DNA of 64,000 bases. Origin: Ptychodera flava. Taxonomy: Eukaryota; Hemichordata; Enteropneusta; Ptychoderidae. Location of the stretch: positions 35,350,032-35,414,031 of the forward strand of contig NC_091947.1 in the NCBI RefSeq assembly GCF_041260155.1, read 5' to 3'. The translations under genes and the position numbers were made by a program. The notes below the pieces were generated by a model. That model did not search any database. It saw only the letters and a list, made by a program, of their open reading frames with translations, and had not been told where the DNA came from. Of the stretch, positions 1-11,569 are shown in pieces. Position 1 is the first letter of the stretch. Each line of letters begins with the position of its first letter.

Positions 1-431
1 TCAGGAATCACGATTTGTGTAAATCTTTCCAAGAGCTGATAGTGGAATGTCCAACCTGTGTCGAAGAATACCAAATTCTGACGCACTGCGTGCTGAACAA
101 CAAGTAGATATCGTAGATATTAACGAGTTAATATTCGTCTGGAGTAAAAGTACATCACATTACATAGGGTATACGTCGAATGTGATAACATTTCGTTCCG
201 GTACATAATTGGTCAATAATTCCGTTTAATATGTAAATCACTATGAGCTATCGTTAGTTACAAAATTGCCATGTTAGCAAACGATATATTCGGATAATAC
301 GTGCATATTTTGCCATAGTTTTCAAATAGCGATTCTATTCCTGAACAACATCATCTAAAACACTAAATTGTTCAGCCTCTAAGTAATTATTAATCAATCG
401 GATGATGAAATGAAAGCAAATGCTAACTTAC
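1..431 (-). other. intron 1 of solute-binding protein copy 1 (partial)
   Basis: This stretch follows the donor of the copy-1 coding exon on the minus strand and runs to the window edge. In copy 2 the next exon lies only 262 bases past the donor, but no counterpart of it is recognisable here. A weak exon-like block around 54-101 (minus) with AG/GT flanks was seen but does not resemble the copy-2 exon, so I do not call it. Confidence 0.4.
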
Positions 432-600
432 GTTCAGTTTGTCGACCTGCATCACTATTGGTAACATTAATGTCCATCTTAGGTTGTCGAGTAAAACTCA
501 TGGCTGCCACAACAAGAGCCACCACCGCAATAATAGCGACGACAACCAATGCCACCAGTAGCGCCCTCGGGGAACTGCCTGAAGAACCACCGGTGACCAT
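432..600 (-). CDS. First coding exon, solute-binding protein-like membrane protein, copy 1
   Basis: This exon encodes the cytoplasmic N-terminus and signal anchor of a type II membrane protein. It is a paralogue of the exon at 24599-24767 and has the same length (169 nt) and phase. From the ATG at 600 the protein has about a dozen polar residues, a 20-residue hydrophobic segment (LLVALVVVAIIAVVALVVAA), then a polar stem. The exon ends at a consensus donor (GAAC|GTAAGT). A longer start at 669 (MAERSETYSVGDN) is open here. The equivalent codon is TTG and the frame is shifted in copy 2, so the ATG at 600 is the safer start. The splice acceptor at 677/678 (ATAG|GTTAGCG) is shared with copy 2. The remaining exons lie beyond the left edge, so the ligand-binding domain is known only by analogy to copy 2. 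Confidence 0.72.
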
Positions 601-954
601 CCTCTCCTTGTCGCTGTGAAAATTGACTGAATTGTCACCGACTGAATAAGTTTCACTTCGCTCTGCCATTCGCTAACCTATCGGAGGATTAAACGGCAGA
701 AAAGGTAAAAATAAAGAATCAATAACGAAACTAACGTGAAGGCCAGTGTGATTGTTTGTCATATTTTTCAAGGGCATACTCTACTAGGAGTCCGGCAGCC
801 AAATCCACTTTTTGTCCTGAACCTTGTGTTAGGGTCTTAAGTTTTTTTTTAACCGGATTTTGCTAGTCAAGATAACCAAAGTGAAAAAAATAGTTACTGG
901 ATCTCTGTCAGTATTGAGCAATTTTAGATAATTAGCATAAACAAAATGGCCGCC

Positions 955-1425
955 AAATTATCACAAATTACCATTGGAAGCAGTAGAAGTAGGCTTATAT
1001 TGTTCAAGTCTGCAAGTAAAAGCACATTTGTATTAGTGCTTGAACTAAAAAAAGGTTAGTAATCATAGATGAATAAATTTAAATACTAATTTGCATAAAT
1101 TAACACAAAATTATCACAAATTACCATTGGAAGCAGTAGAAGTAGGTTTATATTGTTAAAGTCTGCCAGTAAAAGCACATTTCTATTAGTGCTTCGACTA
1201 AAAAAGGTTAGTAATCATAGATGAATAAATTTAAATATTAATTTGCATAAATTAACACAAAATTATCACAAATTACCATTGGAAGCAGTAGAAGTAGGCT
1301 TTATATTGTTAAAGTCTGCCAGTAAAAGCACATTTCTATTAGTGCTTCAACTAAAAAAAGGTTAGTAATCATAGATGAATAAATTTAAATACTCATTTTG
1401 AAATACTCATTTGCATAAATTAACA
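955..1425. repeat. Tandem repeat, about 152 bp x 3
   Basis: Three consecutive units begin at 955, 1108 and 1260 (periods 153 and 152). Each starts near AAATTATCACAAATTACCAT and contains GGAAGCAGTAGAAGTAGG and GGTTAGTAATCATAGATGAA. The copies differ by a few substitutions and small indels. No coding potential is evident. Confidence 0.9.
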
Positions 1426-2889
1426 CATAAACCAAATTTTATAGGAAAGCTTGAACTGTAGCAAAGTAGATTATAAACAATGCTACAATGAATGCTAAAT
1501 GAATTGGTGCGGAAAAGGGGAAGGCAGCTCCACACACCATACTACTTTTGCGGATATTCAGTGTTTTCCTATGTTACTCGTAATATGTTTTATATTTTCG
1601 TCTTCTATAATTTTGGACACAGTGTTGGGACACTATGGCGAAACAAAAAGTCTACAACGAGGTAAAAGTAGGCTCCGTGTTTCATACAGCTCTCTCAACA
1701 TTATGCACGTGCCCGAACACAAATATAACCGGTCCAATAACTGGCAAACGAAAATACCATGACAGTCTTACAAGGAATACAATCTCTAACAGAAAGAGAC
1801 CAAATACAACAAGCAAAGAAGCTCCTCGGACGTTTCGAAGAAGAAGTCAAATAACAACTTACACATAAACTAAAAATATAAGTTGTTACGTACAAAAAAC
1901 TACTTCCCCAAACCAAACCAAAGGGTTCTTTTTCAGGGCCACCAAATTTTTCAGCCAAAGAACTATCATTGAAATACGATGGCCAGGCCGCCATCATATT
2001 CAAAATACACACAGAGAAAATTTAACAGATTGAGGAAATCTTCTCTGATAATGGAAGCAAAAGAAAAGAATTAATAAAAGAAACAAACAAAAAATAAGAC
2101 GCAAACAGGCGTACCAAATACAAATCCCTAAGAACACTAAATGTATTAAAATATCTCTCGGAATATAAACAGCACGATTGGAACTAATTTGGGATAATTG
2201 GATTTTCATATTTTGCGAATTTCTGAAAAGTGTACATGTTCGGTGCCATATAGCTGAATGTTGTAGTATCGCAAATTACTCATAAAAACAAGAGTGTAAT
2301 ATAAAAGAAAAGCAGATTAGATTACATTTGAAGATTAAATCGACATTACGTCACCATCCAATTATCCCAAATTAGTTCCAATTGTGTTAACTCCTGAAAT
2401 AACATTGAATAGAGGCTTAAAATTTATCCCTGGAAAATTCCGAAATTCATTTCAATACAACCAAATCTAACATAATATAGGCAGAAAAAATGCCATTAAA
2501 ACACTATCAAATTGACCCATAACATTACCATAAAACCATTCGATAAAGACAGGGGAAATGGAATAGCAATGTCAAATTAAACAGATTACATTGAAGAAAG
2601 TCACAGACTTTTAAGCCAAAAGAGATTACGATACAAAAGTGCATGTAAATGACAGCGACAACACAACCAGAAAACTACACGGACATGTACTAAAATAAAC
2701 AAATAGACAAATGATACGTTCAAATATCATGATCCCTTGAATACACATAATATACATACCAACGCAGTATCCACTCTAAAAATTCAAAAAAGTCACCAGC
2801 ATCAGCAAAATTCATTTGTCGTCACGGTCCAAATTATTTATGGCTGCTCTAGCCCAACACACAAAATATCAGAATACATAAGATAGACT
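1426..2889. other. AT-rich sequence, no confident gene
   Basis: Short ORFs occur (for example 1499-1762 plus) but none shows a recognisable motif. The 3' part may be the decayed 5' half of the Penelope-like element that follows. Stop codons are frequent in all frames. Confidence 0.4.
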
Positions 2890-4350
2890 TTTTCTTAAAA
2901 CTGATTGTACAAAACCAGCCAATGTACATTAAAGACGCATCGGACTTTACCAACAAACTAAGCAAGATAACAATACAACATAATGCATTACTAGTCACTC
3001 TGGATATAATCTCGATGTACACTAATACTCCACAAACTGAAGCAAGCTGTCACAAACGCACTTGATTCAGTATCAACTATTAATTACAGCTGTAAAATAT
3101 AAAGAAAAGATCGAAGCGTTCCACAAAAGAATGACTAACAATATTTCTGCAACATAACACGGTTGAATTTAACAGAAACGTCTATCAACAGATTTGTGGC
3201 TGTAGCCTGGGTTCACCAGTTTCGCCGGAAATCGCTGATACAACATTCTACAACCTTGAAACTGAGGTCATTAAACTACACAGAAGCAGACTTTGCTTTT
3301 GGAAATGATTCAGATATGATGTTTTTATGATCTATACGGGAACAGAAACTGAGCTGAATGTAAATATATGGCTAACATCAAGAAGTTACACTGAACTTTC
3401 AAATTTACAATAGAGTATTCTCCTCAAAGTGTCATTAATGATTTACAAAGTCAACGATACAATAAAGGGAGAATTCTCGACACAAAAACTCACACCAAAA
3501 TAACTGACCATTTCAATATCTAGCCAGAAACTCGTGTGACCCAAATAGGTATTTTTACTGGTTTAATTAAGGTAAATTGCTGAGATATGCCCGTGTAACA
3601 ACATATAATAATAACCAAGACTTTGACAAGAAAGTTGAATTTTCAACAAAAAACAAAAACAAAACAAAAACAAGGTTATAAGACCACATTAATCGCACAA
3701 TCAGAAAAAGGAAGTTGGGCACACAAGTGCGAATCGTACCTCAAACTAGGGAAAATCAATAATAACAAAACTAATATAGCGGTATATACGCAACCAAAAA
3801 CAGTCCACAAATTAGAACAAACGATATAATAGCACTAACAATGAAATCGAAAATAATTGAAAGCGATGAACGTCTTCAGCTTTTGTTCCATGAAAAACCA
3901 ATAATAGCATACAAGAGAAACAAAACTTAAAAGATGAATTACTTGTAGTAAGAGCCAAAATCAACGCAAAGGATCACGAAAAAAAAAAAAAAAAAAAAAA
4001 AAAACAAAAAATAAACAAATAAGTAAAGAACAAGAGAGTTCAACAACATCCAAAGGAAAACAGGCCATACACAGACAATACAAATATACAATCTCACACT
4101 GGATGGGATTCAGATCCAAATATATCAGTAATAGTTTCGTTACTAAATGAACAAATGTAATTCTAGAGGTCATACACGAACAAAATAAGGATAACAATAT
4201 TAAGAGACTGAAGAAGAACTCACATTTAAGAGTTTCGAAATGCACGTTAAAATGGATCACAAATGATTTTTGACACCACAGACCGAACGACGAATCGTCA
4301 TAGTACATCCAAAAATAAATTAACCCCCCCCCCCCCAAAATACACATATA
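2890..4350 (+). mobile_element. Penelope-like retroelement remnant (RT), decayed
   Basis: Translated fragments, interrupted by stops and frameshifts, line up in order with a Penelope-type reverse transcriptase. At about 2907-3050 is a block containing MYIKDASDFTNKLSK followed by LLVTLDIISMYTNTPQTEA, which fits the region around the first catalytic aspartate. At about 3180-3290 is YQQICGCSLGSPVSPEIA, the G-x-x-x-GSPxSP block. Later come RGY-like and AYKRNK-type blocks (3670-3960) typical of the post-RT region. The usual YxDD block is not intact and the element is dead. Poly-A (3979-4004) and poly-C (4324-4336) runs lie within it. It sits inside the long upstream intron of solute-binding copy 1, on the opposite strand. 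Confidence 0.68.
3979..4004. repeat. Poly-A run (26)
   Basis: Uninterrupted run of 26 A inside the Penelope-like remnant; may be internal slippage rather than a true 3' tail. Confidence 0.95.
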
Positions 4351-4990
4351 CGAAAAAATTGAACATCCTCAAATATAGTATGGTGTGTTGAGCCGCCTTC
4401 CCCTTTTTACCTTTAGAGAACCCGAGTAACTTTGGAAATATCTTCTATAAGTTATTGTACTCCAAACCCATAGCCTTTTACTGATACACAAAGTGTGGCT
4501 AATCATGGATTCAATGTGACGTCAGAAGATTCCATATCTTCCTCGAAAATAGTGTAAATCACAACGTTTTTTTCTTCAATGTACATGAAATGCATTGATA
4601 GTCATGCTAGGAAAAAGTTCCCACCTTACTTAATCATTGTTTCGGTTAGAAAATCACAACTCAGGTTGGTTTTAGCCAAGGCATAAAGATCACCAACTTA
4701 CTTAGAAACATAACAGAGGCTCCTGGGAGAGTGAAACACAATTACCAGAACACTGTCCGCATCAGTTTATATTTTTTACAAGTAAACAGACAAGTAGTCG
4801 ACAATGGACGAAGGCTAAACTAGTCGGTTGCTTATATGTCTGATTATCAACATTAAATTTGCAACAGAAAAAGAAGTTTATGTACGTTCAACTATTAAAA
4901 CTGATGTAATAGCTACTGTGTTAAAATAACTGCACAAAGTACAGTAAATGATAATAATGTAGAGTTACGCTTAACAAAGAATTGTTTACA
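4351..4990. other. No gene or repeat recognised
   Basis: AT-rich sequence between the Penelope remnant and the 343-bp duplication. Only short random ORFs are present. Confidence 0.5.
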
Positions 4991-5654
4991 GCTGGCCGCA
5001 ATCTTGAAATTATGCAAATTAGCATGTCATTCAAATAATATATGCCAACATTTATGTTCCAGTTTGCCCTTAGCAACTGCTTGGTGATCAAATGAGAAAA
5101 ACAAAGTTACAGTATGTATAAAGCAATTTGAGTCTTCTTTCTCATACAAAGTGCAATAAGCTGACGGCCATTTTGATTATGCTAATTTTCTCAAATTGCT
5201 CAATGCTGACAGAGGGCCAGTAGTTATACTTCTTTTTGTGGTGGTCTTGGCAAACGAAAGCAACCAAGAAAAAAACTTAAGACCACAAAGCAAGGTTTAC
5301 CCCACTGGCTGCTGGCTGCCGGACATGTTTACAGCTAGCCGCCATCTTGAAATTATGCAAATTAGCATGTCATTCAAATGATATGTCAATATCTATGTTC
5401 CAGTTTTCCGTCAGCAACTGCTTGGTGATTAAACGAGAAAAACAAAGTTACAATATGTATAAAGCCATTTGAGTCTTCTTTCTCATACAAAGTGCAATAA
5501 GCTGGCGGCCATTTTGATTATGCTAATTTTCTCAAATTGCTCAATGCTGACAGAGGGCCAGTAATTAAATTCTTTTTTGTGGTGGTCTTGACAAACGAAA
5601 TCCACCAAGAAAAAAACTTAAGACCACAAAGCAAGGTTTACCCCACTGGCTGCC
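4991..5654. repeat. Tandem duplication, 343-bp unit, about 1.9 copies
   Basis: The block starting GCTGGCCGCAATCTTGAAAT at 4991 recurs at 5334 as GCTAGCCGCCATCTTGAAAT. Both copies run through CTTAAGACCACAAAGCAAGG to CCCCACTGGCTGC. They differ by scattered substitutions. The small ORF at 5196 is a by-product of the repeat. Confidence 0.9.
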
Positions 5655-5995
5655 AGACTATACTAGGAGTGTGTTTGCATTCTACGTGACCAAGCGAAAT
5701 TGTGCCGTTCATACACGGGTAATTAAAACGCCTCTGAAACTGCTCTGGTCCAATAATGCCTTAAACAGTTTCGTGTGGACGCTACCAAGTGGTTCTGAAA
5801 CTTTTCAAATTTGAGACGGTTTAGCTGACCAGACCTGAGCCGGTGGAGGGATTAACTCTATCCGCAACTCGCTGTGTGGACGGACTGAACGGCTTCGGAG
5901 CCGTCTTAAACGCCCTCACTCGACAGGTATTTGTAACATTTAACAAACAACAACCAACATTCAATTCAATTTCCTTTCGTCATGGCTATCGAATG

Positions 5996-7233
5996 CAGTG
6001 TTCTCCCCAGGCCATTTTAGCGTAGCGGTCCCGCTACGCTTTCGCCTCTCCCCGCTACGCTTTGATTCTCCCCGCTACGCTTTAAAATATTCCCGCCATC
6101 CTTTAGTTCACACGCTAGCGCTCTGCGTAGCTACCAGCTGTTGCATGCATTGTCTACACATTAGCGCTCACTGCAACTTTCAACCTCGTGAAAGAGTGGA
6201 AGGTGTGAAGTATGGTATGCGTCCGATAACTTGTCCGTAAGTGTTGAGAGGAACGTTAAAACAATGGAAGAATCGGCTGGTTGTTCACAGGTTTTCATTC
6301 TACAATGACTATTACGACCAACAAAGACCTTTAGTCGGTATACATCGAGGACAAGTACTCACAGAGTTAGGCGGTGTAGCACTACCGGGGGCTTTGATCA
6401 CATTCCCATGCCTTGATCAACGAAATGGACCGCAAAAGAAACAAAAGAAGCAGTTGACTAGTTAGGTTGATTATGATTTTACAACTATGATCTTTTTTTT
6501 TTTGTCCGAGTACGATCACGATCGCGATCGAGTTCACATTGCATAAATTCCAATATGGCGGCGGCCATGTTGGCCGACGTGTTTATAACGTGTTGACATC
6601 GATCCTGGCGTCGCGTGTGGTTCCACTCTGACACGTTCTCTGAAAGATTTTACACCTGATTTTCGAGTGATTCTAGTCGTACTTAGTTCATGTCTTGTGA
6701 TCATCTTGGTGTTATTTTTAAAATCAAGAATCGAACGACGATGTTCAGTGGCAGTGGTAGTTACAGGGGGGGGCGCGGGTTGAAATTGATCCCTGTGATG
6801 AAACATTATTCGCGGCGTTTGTCGTTCAAAAATGATATAAAACTCAATTACATTTGAATTGTGTAAAGCTTAAACTTATGAATTTTCCTCTTTGTTGGCA
6901 ATTTTTGACAATTTTATTAGCAATATATATGTATTAATGAAACTCCAATCAGACGAACCATTTCTTGCTTTCAATCTGAACTTGCTGTTACTGTTTGAAT
7001 CTTCTATTTTAATTGCAATAAATACTGTGATGATTTATTTAAGTGTAATAAAGAGATTCCATGATGTTCAAATTGCATACTTGTGTGTTACCAATTTGCA
7101 TTTTGTTGTGAGTGTACATGAATGCGTGGGTGCATGTGCAAGCTTATATCCATATGCAAATATAAATTAATGATATGCAAATGATTATGCAAATTAGCCG
7201 CTACGCTTTTGCTTGATCCTGGGGAGAACACTG
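5996..7233. mobile_element. Non-autonomous DNA transposon, 1.24 kb, TIR CAGTGTTCTCCCCAGG
   Basis: The left end reads CAGTGTTCTCCCCAGG and the right end is its exact reverse complement. Both are followed inward by a second inverted block around AGCGTAGCGG. The element is flanked by the direct repeat GAATG (5991-5995 and 7234-7238), a candidate 5-bp target-site duplication. The left subterminal region carries three copies of CCGCTACGCTTT (6031-6085). No transposase-like ORF is present, so it must have been moved in trans. The CAGTG terminus is shared by several cut-and-paste superfamilies; I do not assign one. Confidence 0.75.
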
Positions 7234-7238
7234 GAATG

Positions 7239-8953
7239 AATAGAGCACTATGTCTCGTGGCAATAATTGATCTGACGATGACATCAGTCTGCTTATCTCA
7301 GTCTTGGTGGACGAAAGTACACAGAGAATACTGAACGGAGTAGAGACAGCCTCGTTTACAAAAAAATGCCAAAAGGGCTCTGCAAAAGGTTTTAACAGAT
7401 AGCTGATCAGCGCCACCGCAAGATGAAGGCACTGAAAGGTAAGTACAAAGAAGTTGTTGACAGCAACAGGCGGAGCGACAGGACATCGTTCATGTCAGCA
7501 ATCTTGTTACAATGCGGTATGCTTTGTCATATCTTTTGAATTTGAGAGGGCGTATGAAGCCGGGTTAAACACCAAAACAAAGATTTAATTTTGCGCGTGT
7601 GGACACAAGCGGACTCAAACTATTAATCCCTGTGTTTGCAAATCACAAATAGTGTCACAAAAACGTTTCAATTTTTTCCTGTCTGAACGTAGTATTAGTA
7701 CGGCTTTTCTATTTAAAAGAAGGGTGTCAACGATGATATCCTGTTTAGTCAGGTTGTGTAAATTTGCCTGATTCCTTGCCCTGTTACGAACAAAAGCCCA
7801 AAAATCATGATACATCTCAACATGGAAAATGGTGAGATAGTCTTCTTTTCCTGTGTAACTGACGATATCCATTTTTGACGAACAGTAGATAGGCAATAAA
7901 TACTGAGTATTAACTACTGAAACTGAAATAACCAATGTGTGTTTTGGATAATGAACTTGACCTGCCTAACAAGTTGTGACAAGACACTACAAGATGAGGG
8001 TAAGATTGGCTACCTTGACATCAACAAGAGAAAAATTATATAAAAAGCCGATCAAGTGATATGATATGAAGACAGCTAATTTTCACCTTGTGAAATGCAG
8101 ACCTATTTAAATTTCTTCTAATCAAATCACCATTTATATTAGAAAGGGAAAGGCTGTTGTTGGTTATAATTTTAAGTCAAAAGTACCGTTGAGTCTCCCA
8201 GGTGTAAAATCGCCACCAAACTACGAGCACACTTCAAATTCTGTCATACACTCAAGAGACGGTAGCTGAATGTACGTAGCCGATAAATTGTCTAAAATGA
8301 AAAGTATTTTCTTTCTGGTGCAAGGCGGTGTCAGTATCTGTCATGATAATTTGAAAAAAGTCTTAAAAAATCAGGGCATAATGTTGGTCACGACAAATTT
8401 TCGCGTCGCCTGACTTCCCCTCTTATTTTCTGGAGGCAAATAAATGCTTCAAAATGTTACAGAATGCTCCGACAGAGTTTCTTAATGGGGGAAATGACTC
8501 GTGAAAGAATGCTGGCATCCATTCGTTGTAATATTTCAAATGTTCGTGTACCCTGTTTGGTTCAAAGCACACTCCAGAGAGGGACACTACTGCGCTGGAC
8601 CTCGAGCGCCACGGGCAACAATATTTGCTTTGTTCAACAGAAGAAAGAGCTATCATTAAAGGTGAAAGTATGTCTTCCGATCCTCCTGTACAAAAGAGTT
8701 CGACCTCATTGTATCGAAATGAGTAAAATGCGCATATGAAGGTGCTGGTGTATACGTACTTAATGAAATACATATCGTTTAAAAATGTAGTTTAACATGT
8801 ACAAAGTGACACACGATCAGAGTGTCCGTAATCAAGATTGTTTTGCTGTGAATGCGTAGCACTGCCTCTCCCATGACTGTTTACAATCAGGGAGTGGCAG
8901 GGCTACGGATCCGCAGCAAGATTGTTTGTCAGCTTTCGGCCATGTTTAGTGCT
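7239..8953. other. Unassigned sequence with two protein-like ORFs on the minus strand
   Basis: This is the sequence between the TIR element and the fold-back element. The minus ORF 7615-7935 (106 codons, containing FHVEMYHDFWAFVRNRARN and KKLKRFCDTICDLQ) follows a pyrimidine-rich TTATTTCAG. The minus ORF around 8560-8700 follows CTCTTTTGTACAG. Both read like protein but match no family I recognise. They could be exons of another gene nested in the copy-1 intron, fragments of a transposon gene, or chance. Confidence 0.25.
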
Positions 8954-8962
8954 CCAATGCTA

Positions 8963-9559
8963 GCTAGGGTCCCAGACACTTCGCACCAAAACCACTTCGC
9001 ACCATACCATCTCGTCCCATACCATTTCGCACCAAAACCACTTCGCACCAAAACAACCTCGTACCAAAACCACTTCGCCCCAAAAGTCATGTCCCCAAAC
9101 CACTTTGCCCGAAACTTATCGCTAACTGCTAAAGCTGAAAATAACCACCTTTCTGTCATCCTGGGACTGAAATCTTGAAAGTGTACGCATTTCGCGAAAT
9201 TGACATCGTGCAATTCCGCGCAAGGCACCTGAGTTGTAGCATTTGCGTGTTTCTATTTTCTTATTCTATCGTTTATGGTTTCATGCAACAATAAATGGTT
9301 CGTGATAGCCAAAATGTCCTAACACATTAATGCTTCCAAGTTGCAGGTAAAAACAACCTTGTGATACGTCGTAACATCGTTGTTTCAGGACGAGTTGACG
9401 GTACTATACTTTGGGCGAAGTGGTTTTAGTACGATGTGGTACTTGGGGCGAAGTGGGGTTGGGCGAAGTAGTACTTGGGACGAGGTGGTTTTGGTACGAA
9501 ATGGTTTTGGGACGAAGTTGTGTGGGGCGAACTGGTTTTGGTGCGAAGTGTCTGGACCC
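8963..9559. mobile_element. Fold-back element built from 15-16-bp repeats, 9-bp target duplication
   Basis: The left arm (about 8967-9110) is a head-to-tail run of about nine degenerate units of the type CACTTCGCACCAAAAC. The right arm (about 9400-9557) is the same kind of run in inverted orientation. Termini are GGGTCC(C)AGACACTTCGCACC and its complement. The 9-bp direct repeat CCAATGCTA flanks the element (8954-8962 and 9560-9568), which supports transposition. Apparent proteins from both strands (HFAPK-type repeats) are translations of the repeat. A 9-bp duplication would suit a Mutator-like element. Confidence 0.75.
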
Positions 9560-9879
9560 CCAATGCTAAACCCTCCCGTCACATTTGACCTATTAAAATA
9601 CGTTCTGTTTGATATGCGAGAAAGTTTAGGTAAGCTTACTCTGTGACGGTGTTATTATGATGCCGACCATAGACTGCTTCCTAGTTGCTTCGCTTTTCTG
9701 GGCAGCAGTTAGGCCTACTGGCAGGCCAGGCCTACGCATTCACCCAACGATCTACGCAACAGCCTACCAATAACTTCACTCTTTTTTCGATATTTTTACG
9801 TCCACGGACTTGAAACAAGTCTAACGTCTGCAGCTACCTAAACTTCTTAGATAAAAAAACTTGCAAAAGAACAGTCATG

Positions 9880-10640
9880 AACTTACCCAGTAATCTGTTT
9901 CTACGGTGGAGGTACCGTAATACTGAAGGCCTGTTGTTTGCTTAGGGCTTGTCTATACCCGAAATGATTACCTCTTTCAAGTTTTCACCTTAGTAGTCAC
10001 CTCAGACAAGACCCTTTCATATGTAAATTGTGAGTTGCTCTTGTATCCTCAGAGCAAGGTCAACCAACTTGCACCCATTTGTTCGCTCTTCATTGTCCGC
10101 AGCCAAGTGAAAAGCGTCCTCCTCAATACATCTCTCGCACAAGTGACTATGTGAAATGCTCTTCAACACTTTGTAAATCATTTCTATGAAATACATTTAA
10201 AACTGATATTAAAGTAGGGCCTTTCACTACGGCTGAATATCAAAGGAACTCTATTACTGTTGCTGTAGGGTGTAGGTTGCGATGCCTCAAAAAAACGAGA
10301 TGTGGATTCTCCGATCTGATGCATTGACTTTTAAATTTCTTATTCGAACATAGCATGCCGCACATCAGAGAAATTATATCTGAGCAAAGTTTCATTCGAG
10401 GCATTTTGTTCAGCCAATTTACTCTCCAGTGAGGGCGATTTTCCATAAGATTTCTTCCTTTTGGTCAGTTGAGCAAAATATCCAACGTGTTTGCTTAAGA
10501 AAGCAATTCCACTATCTCGTACCCGCGTATTCAGTGGAACTTTGGTCCAATTATCCTGCTCTATGCCTCCAGACTTTAAAAACGCTGACAAAACAGACAA
10601 CGCACTTCGGAAAGTCGGGTGGAATTAAAAAAAAAAACAT
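9880..10640 (-). other. Duplicated upstream exon region of solute-binding copy 1
   Basis: This block resembles 25036-25560, just upstream of copy 2. Shared landmarks on the plus strand are TTACCCAG near 9883 and 25043, GGAGGTACC followed by TACTGAAG, ATTACCTCTTTC/AATACCTCTTTC, GGCCTTTCACT, and a CATTCGAA-CATAGCATG-type segment near 10340 and 25505. Read on the minus strand both copies end at a donor (CTGG|GTAAG or CTGG|GTAAA). Reading frames are broken in copy 1, so this is best seen as a 5' non-coding exon and promoter region carried along in the gene duplication. A protein-coding role for part of copy 2 is not excluded. Confidence 0.45.
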
Positions 10641-11068
10641 GTAAAAATCGAAGTCCATCAAAACCCCACCTATTTTGCCTGCCATCTATTTGGGTACTGC
10701 TCATTTGCATACAGAAATATGACTCGTTCGGTAACGAGCATGTTTTATGATGCCGACAGCATAGTTATATCTACCTGGAAACTAAATTCCATACGAGTTA
10801 TTTTATCATATAGCGCAGGATAATTGGACCAAAGTTCCATCAATTTAAACTCCAAGATTGCATCATTTTATGACAACCACTTTCGCCGGGAGTGGCCGTT
10901 TTTTACTGTCACGTGATTTCCTAGCATGCAGTTTAGTGAAAAGCAGGACATTATGTTAACTTGCCCCCTAATGTTCGGCTTGCATAGTTATATATTGAAA
11001 ACATTTTGAGCTCTCCGACAGTCAAAACAAGTCCAGTAGTGCGAACTTTCCTTTAACAAGACCAAACT

Positions 11069-11137
11069 TACGGGAGGGGGGTACATTTTTATGTATTTTT
11101 TGTTTTATATCTATTTCCGGTTAACCCCCTCCCGTAG
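11069..11137. repeat. Short hairpin (ACGGGAGGGGG / CCCCCTCCCGT)
   Basis: An 11-bp G/C-rich inverted repeat separated by about 45 bp of AT-rich sequence. It may be the core of a small palindromic element; no target duplication was identified. Confidence 0.6.
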
Positions 11138-11284
11138 GTAGTGCGGTTGAACATAAAACAAATTATATAGAGAATGAATTACTCATCGAATATTATGTCG
11201 TCATCCCATTAGCTATCTCTACTTTCGATTCAGGTTTAGGTTGACATGCTTCTTCCAATATTTTATCCAAATATATCTTTTATT

Positions 11285-11510
11285 ATATCATACCAGTATA
11301 TTGATAGCACAAATACAGCGATCTGATTGGTCGAGACGCGAAAAGAACCATGGTATATTCGCGATATACCACGGCTGGCACACGCGAGAGCTCTCGGCAC
11401 GAGCAAAAGTCCTTTTTTGACGTTTCATGTCAGAATTCTTGTGAACTGGTCAAAATCTCGTGGTATACCGTCGCTGGGTGTGCTTTATTGCGTAAATACA
11501 CAACCTGAAC
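11285..11510 (+). repeat. Dispersed repeat R1, copy 1
   Basis: Shares an ordered set of words with 30590-30870: TATCATA-CAGTAT, GATCTGATTGGT, GAAAAGAAC, GGCACACRCG, GAGCAAAA-TCCTTTT and GGTGTGCTTTRTTGC. Both copies have the same orientation and are strongly diverged. Class unknown; probably a non-autonomous element. Confidence 0.6.
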
Positions 11511-11569
11511 TTTTCTCTTACCAACTTTTCTCGTTATTTTTTGACATCGCAGCTGTGGTTTTGGTATAA

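Noticed and set aside
8852..9228. Histidine/proline-rich ORFs on both strands
   Set aside because: They are the 15-16-bp repeat of the fold-back element read as protein.
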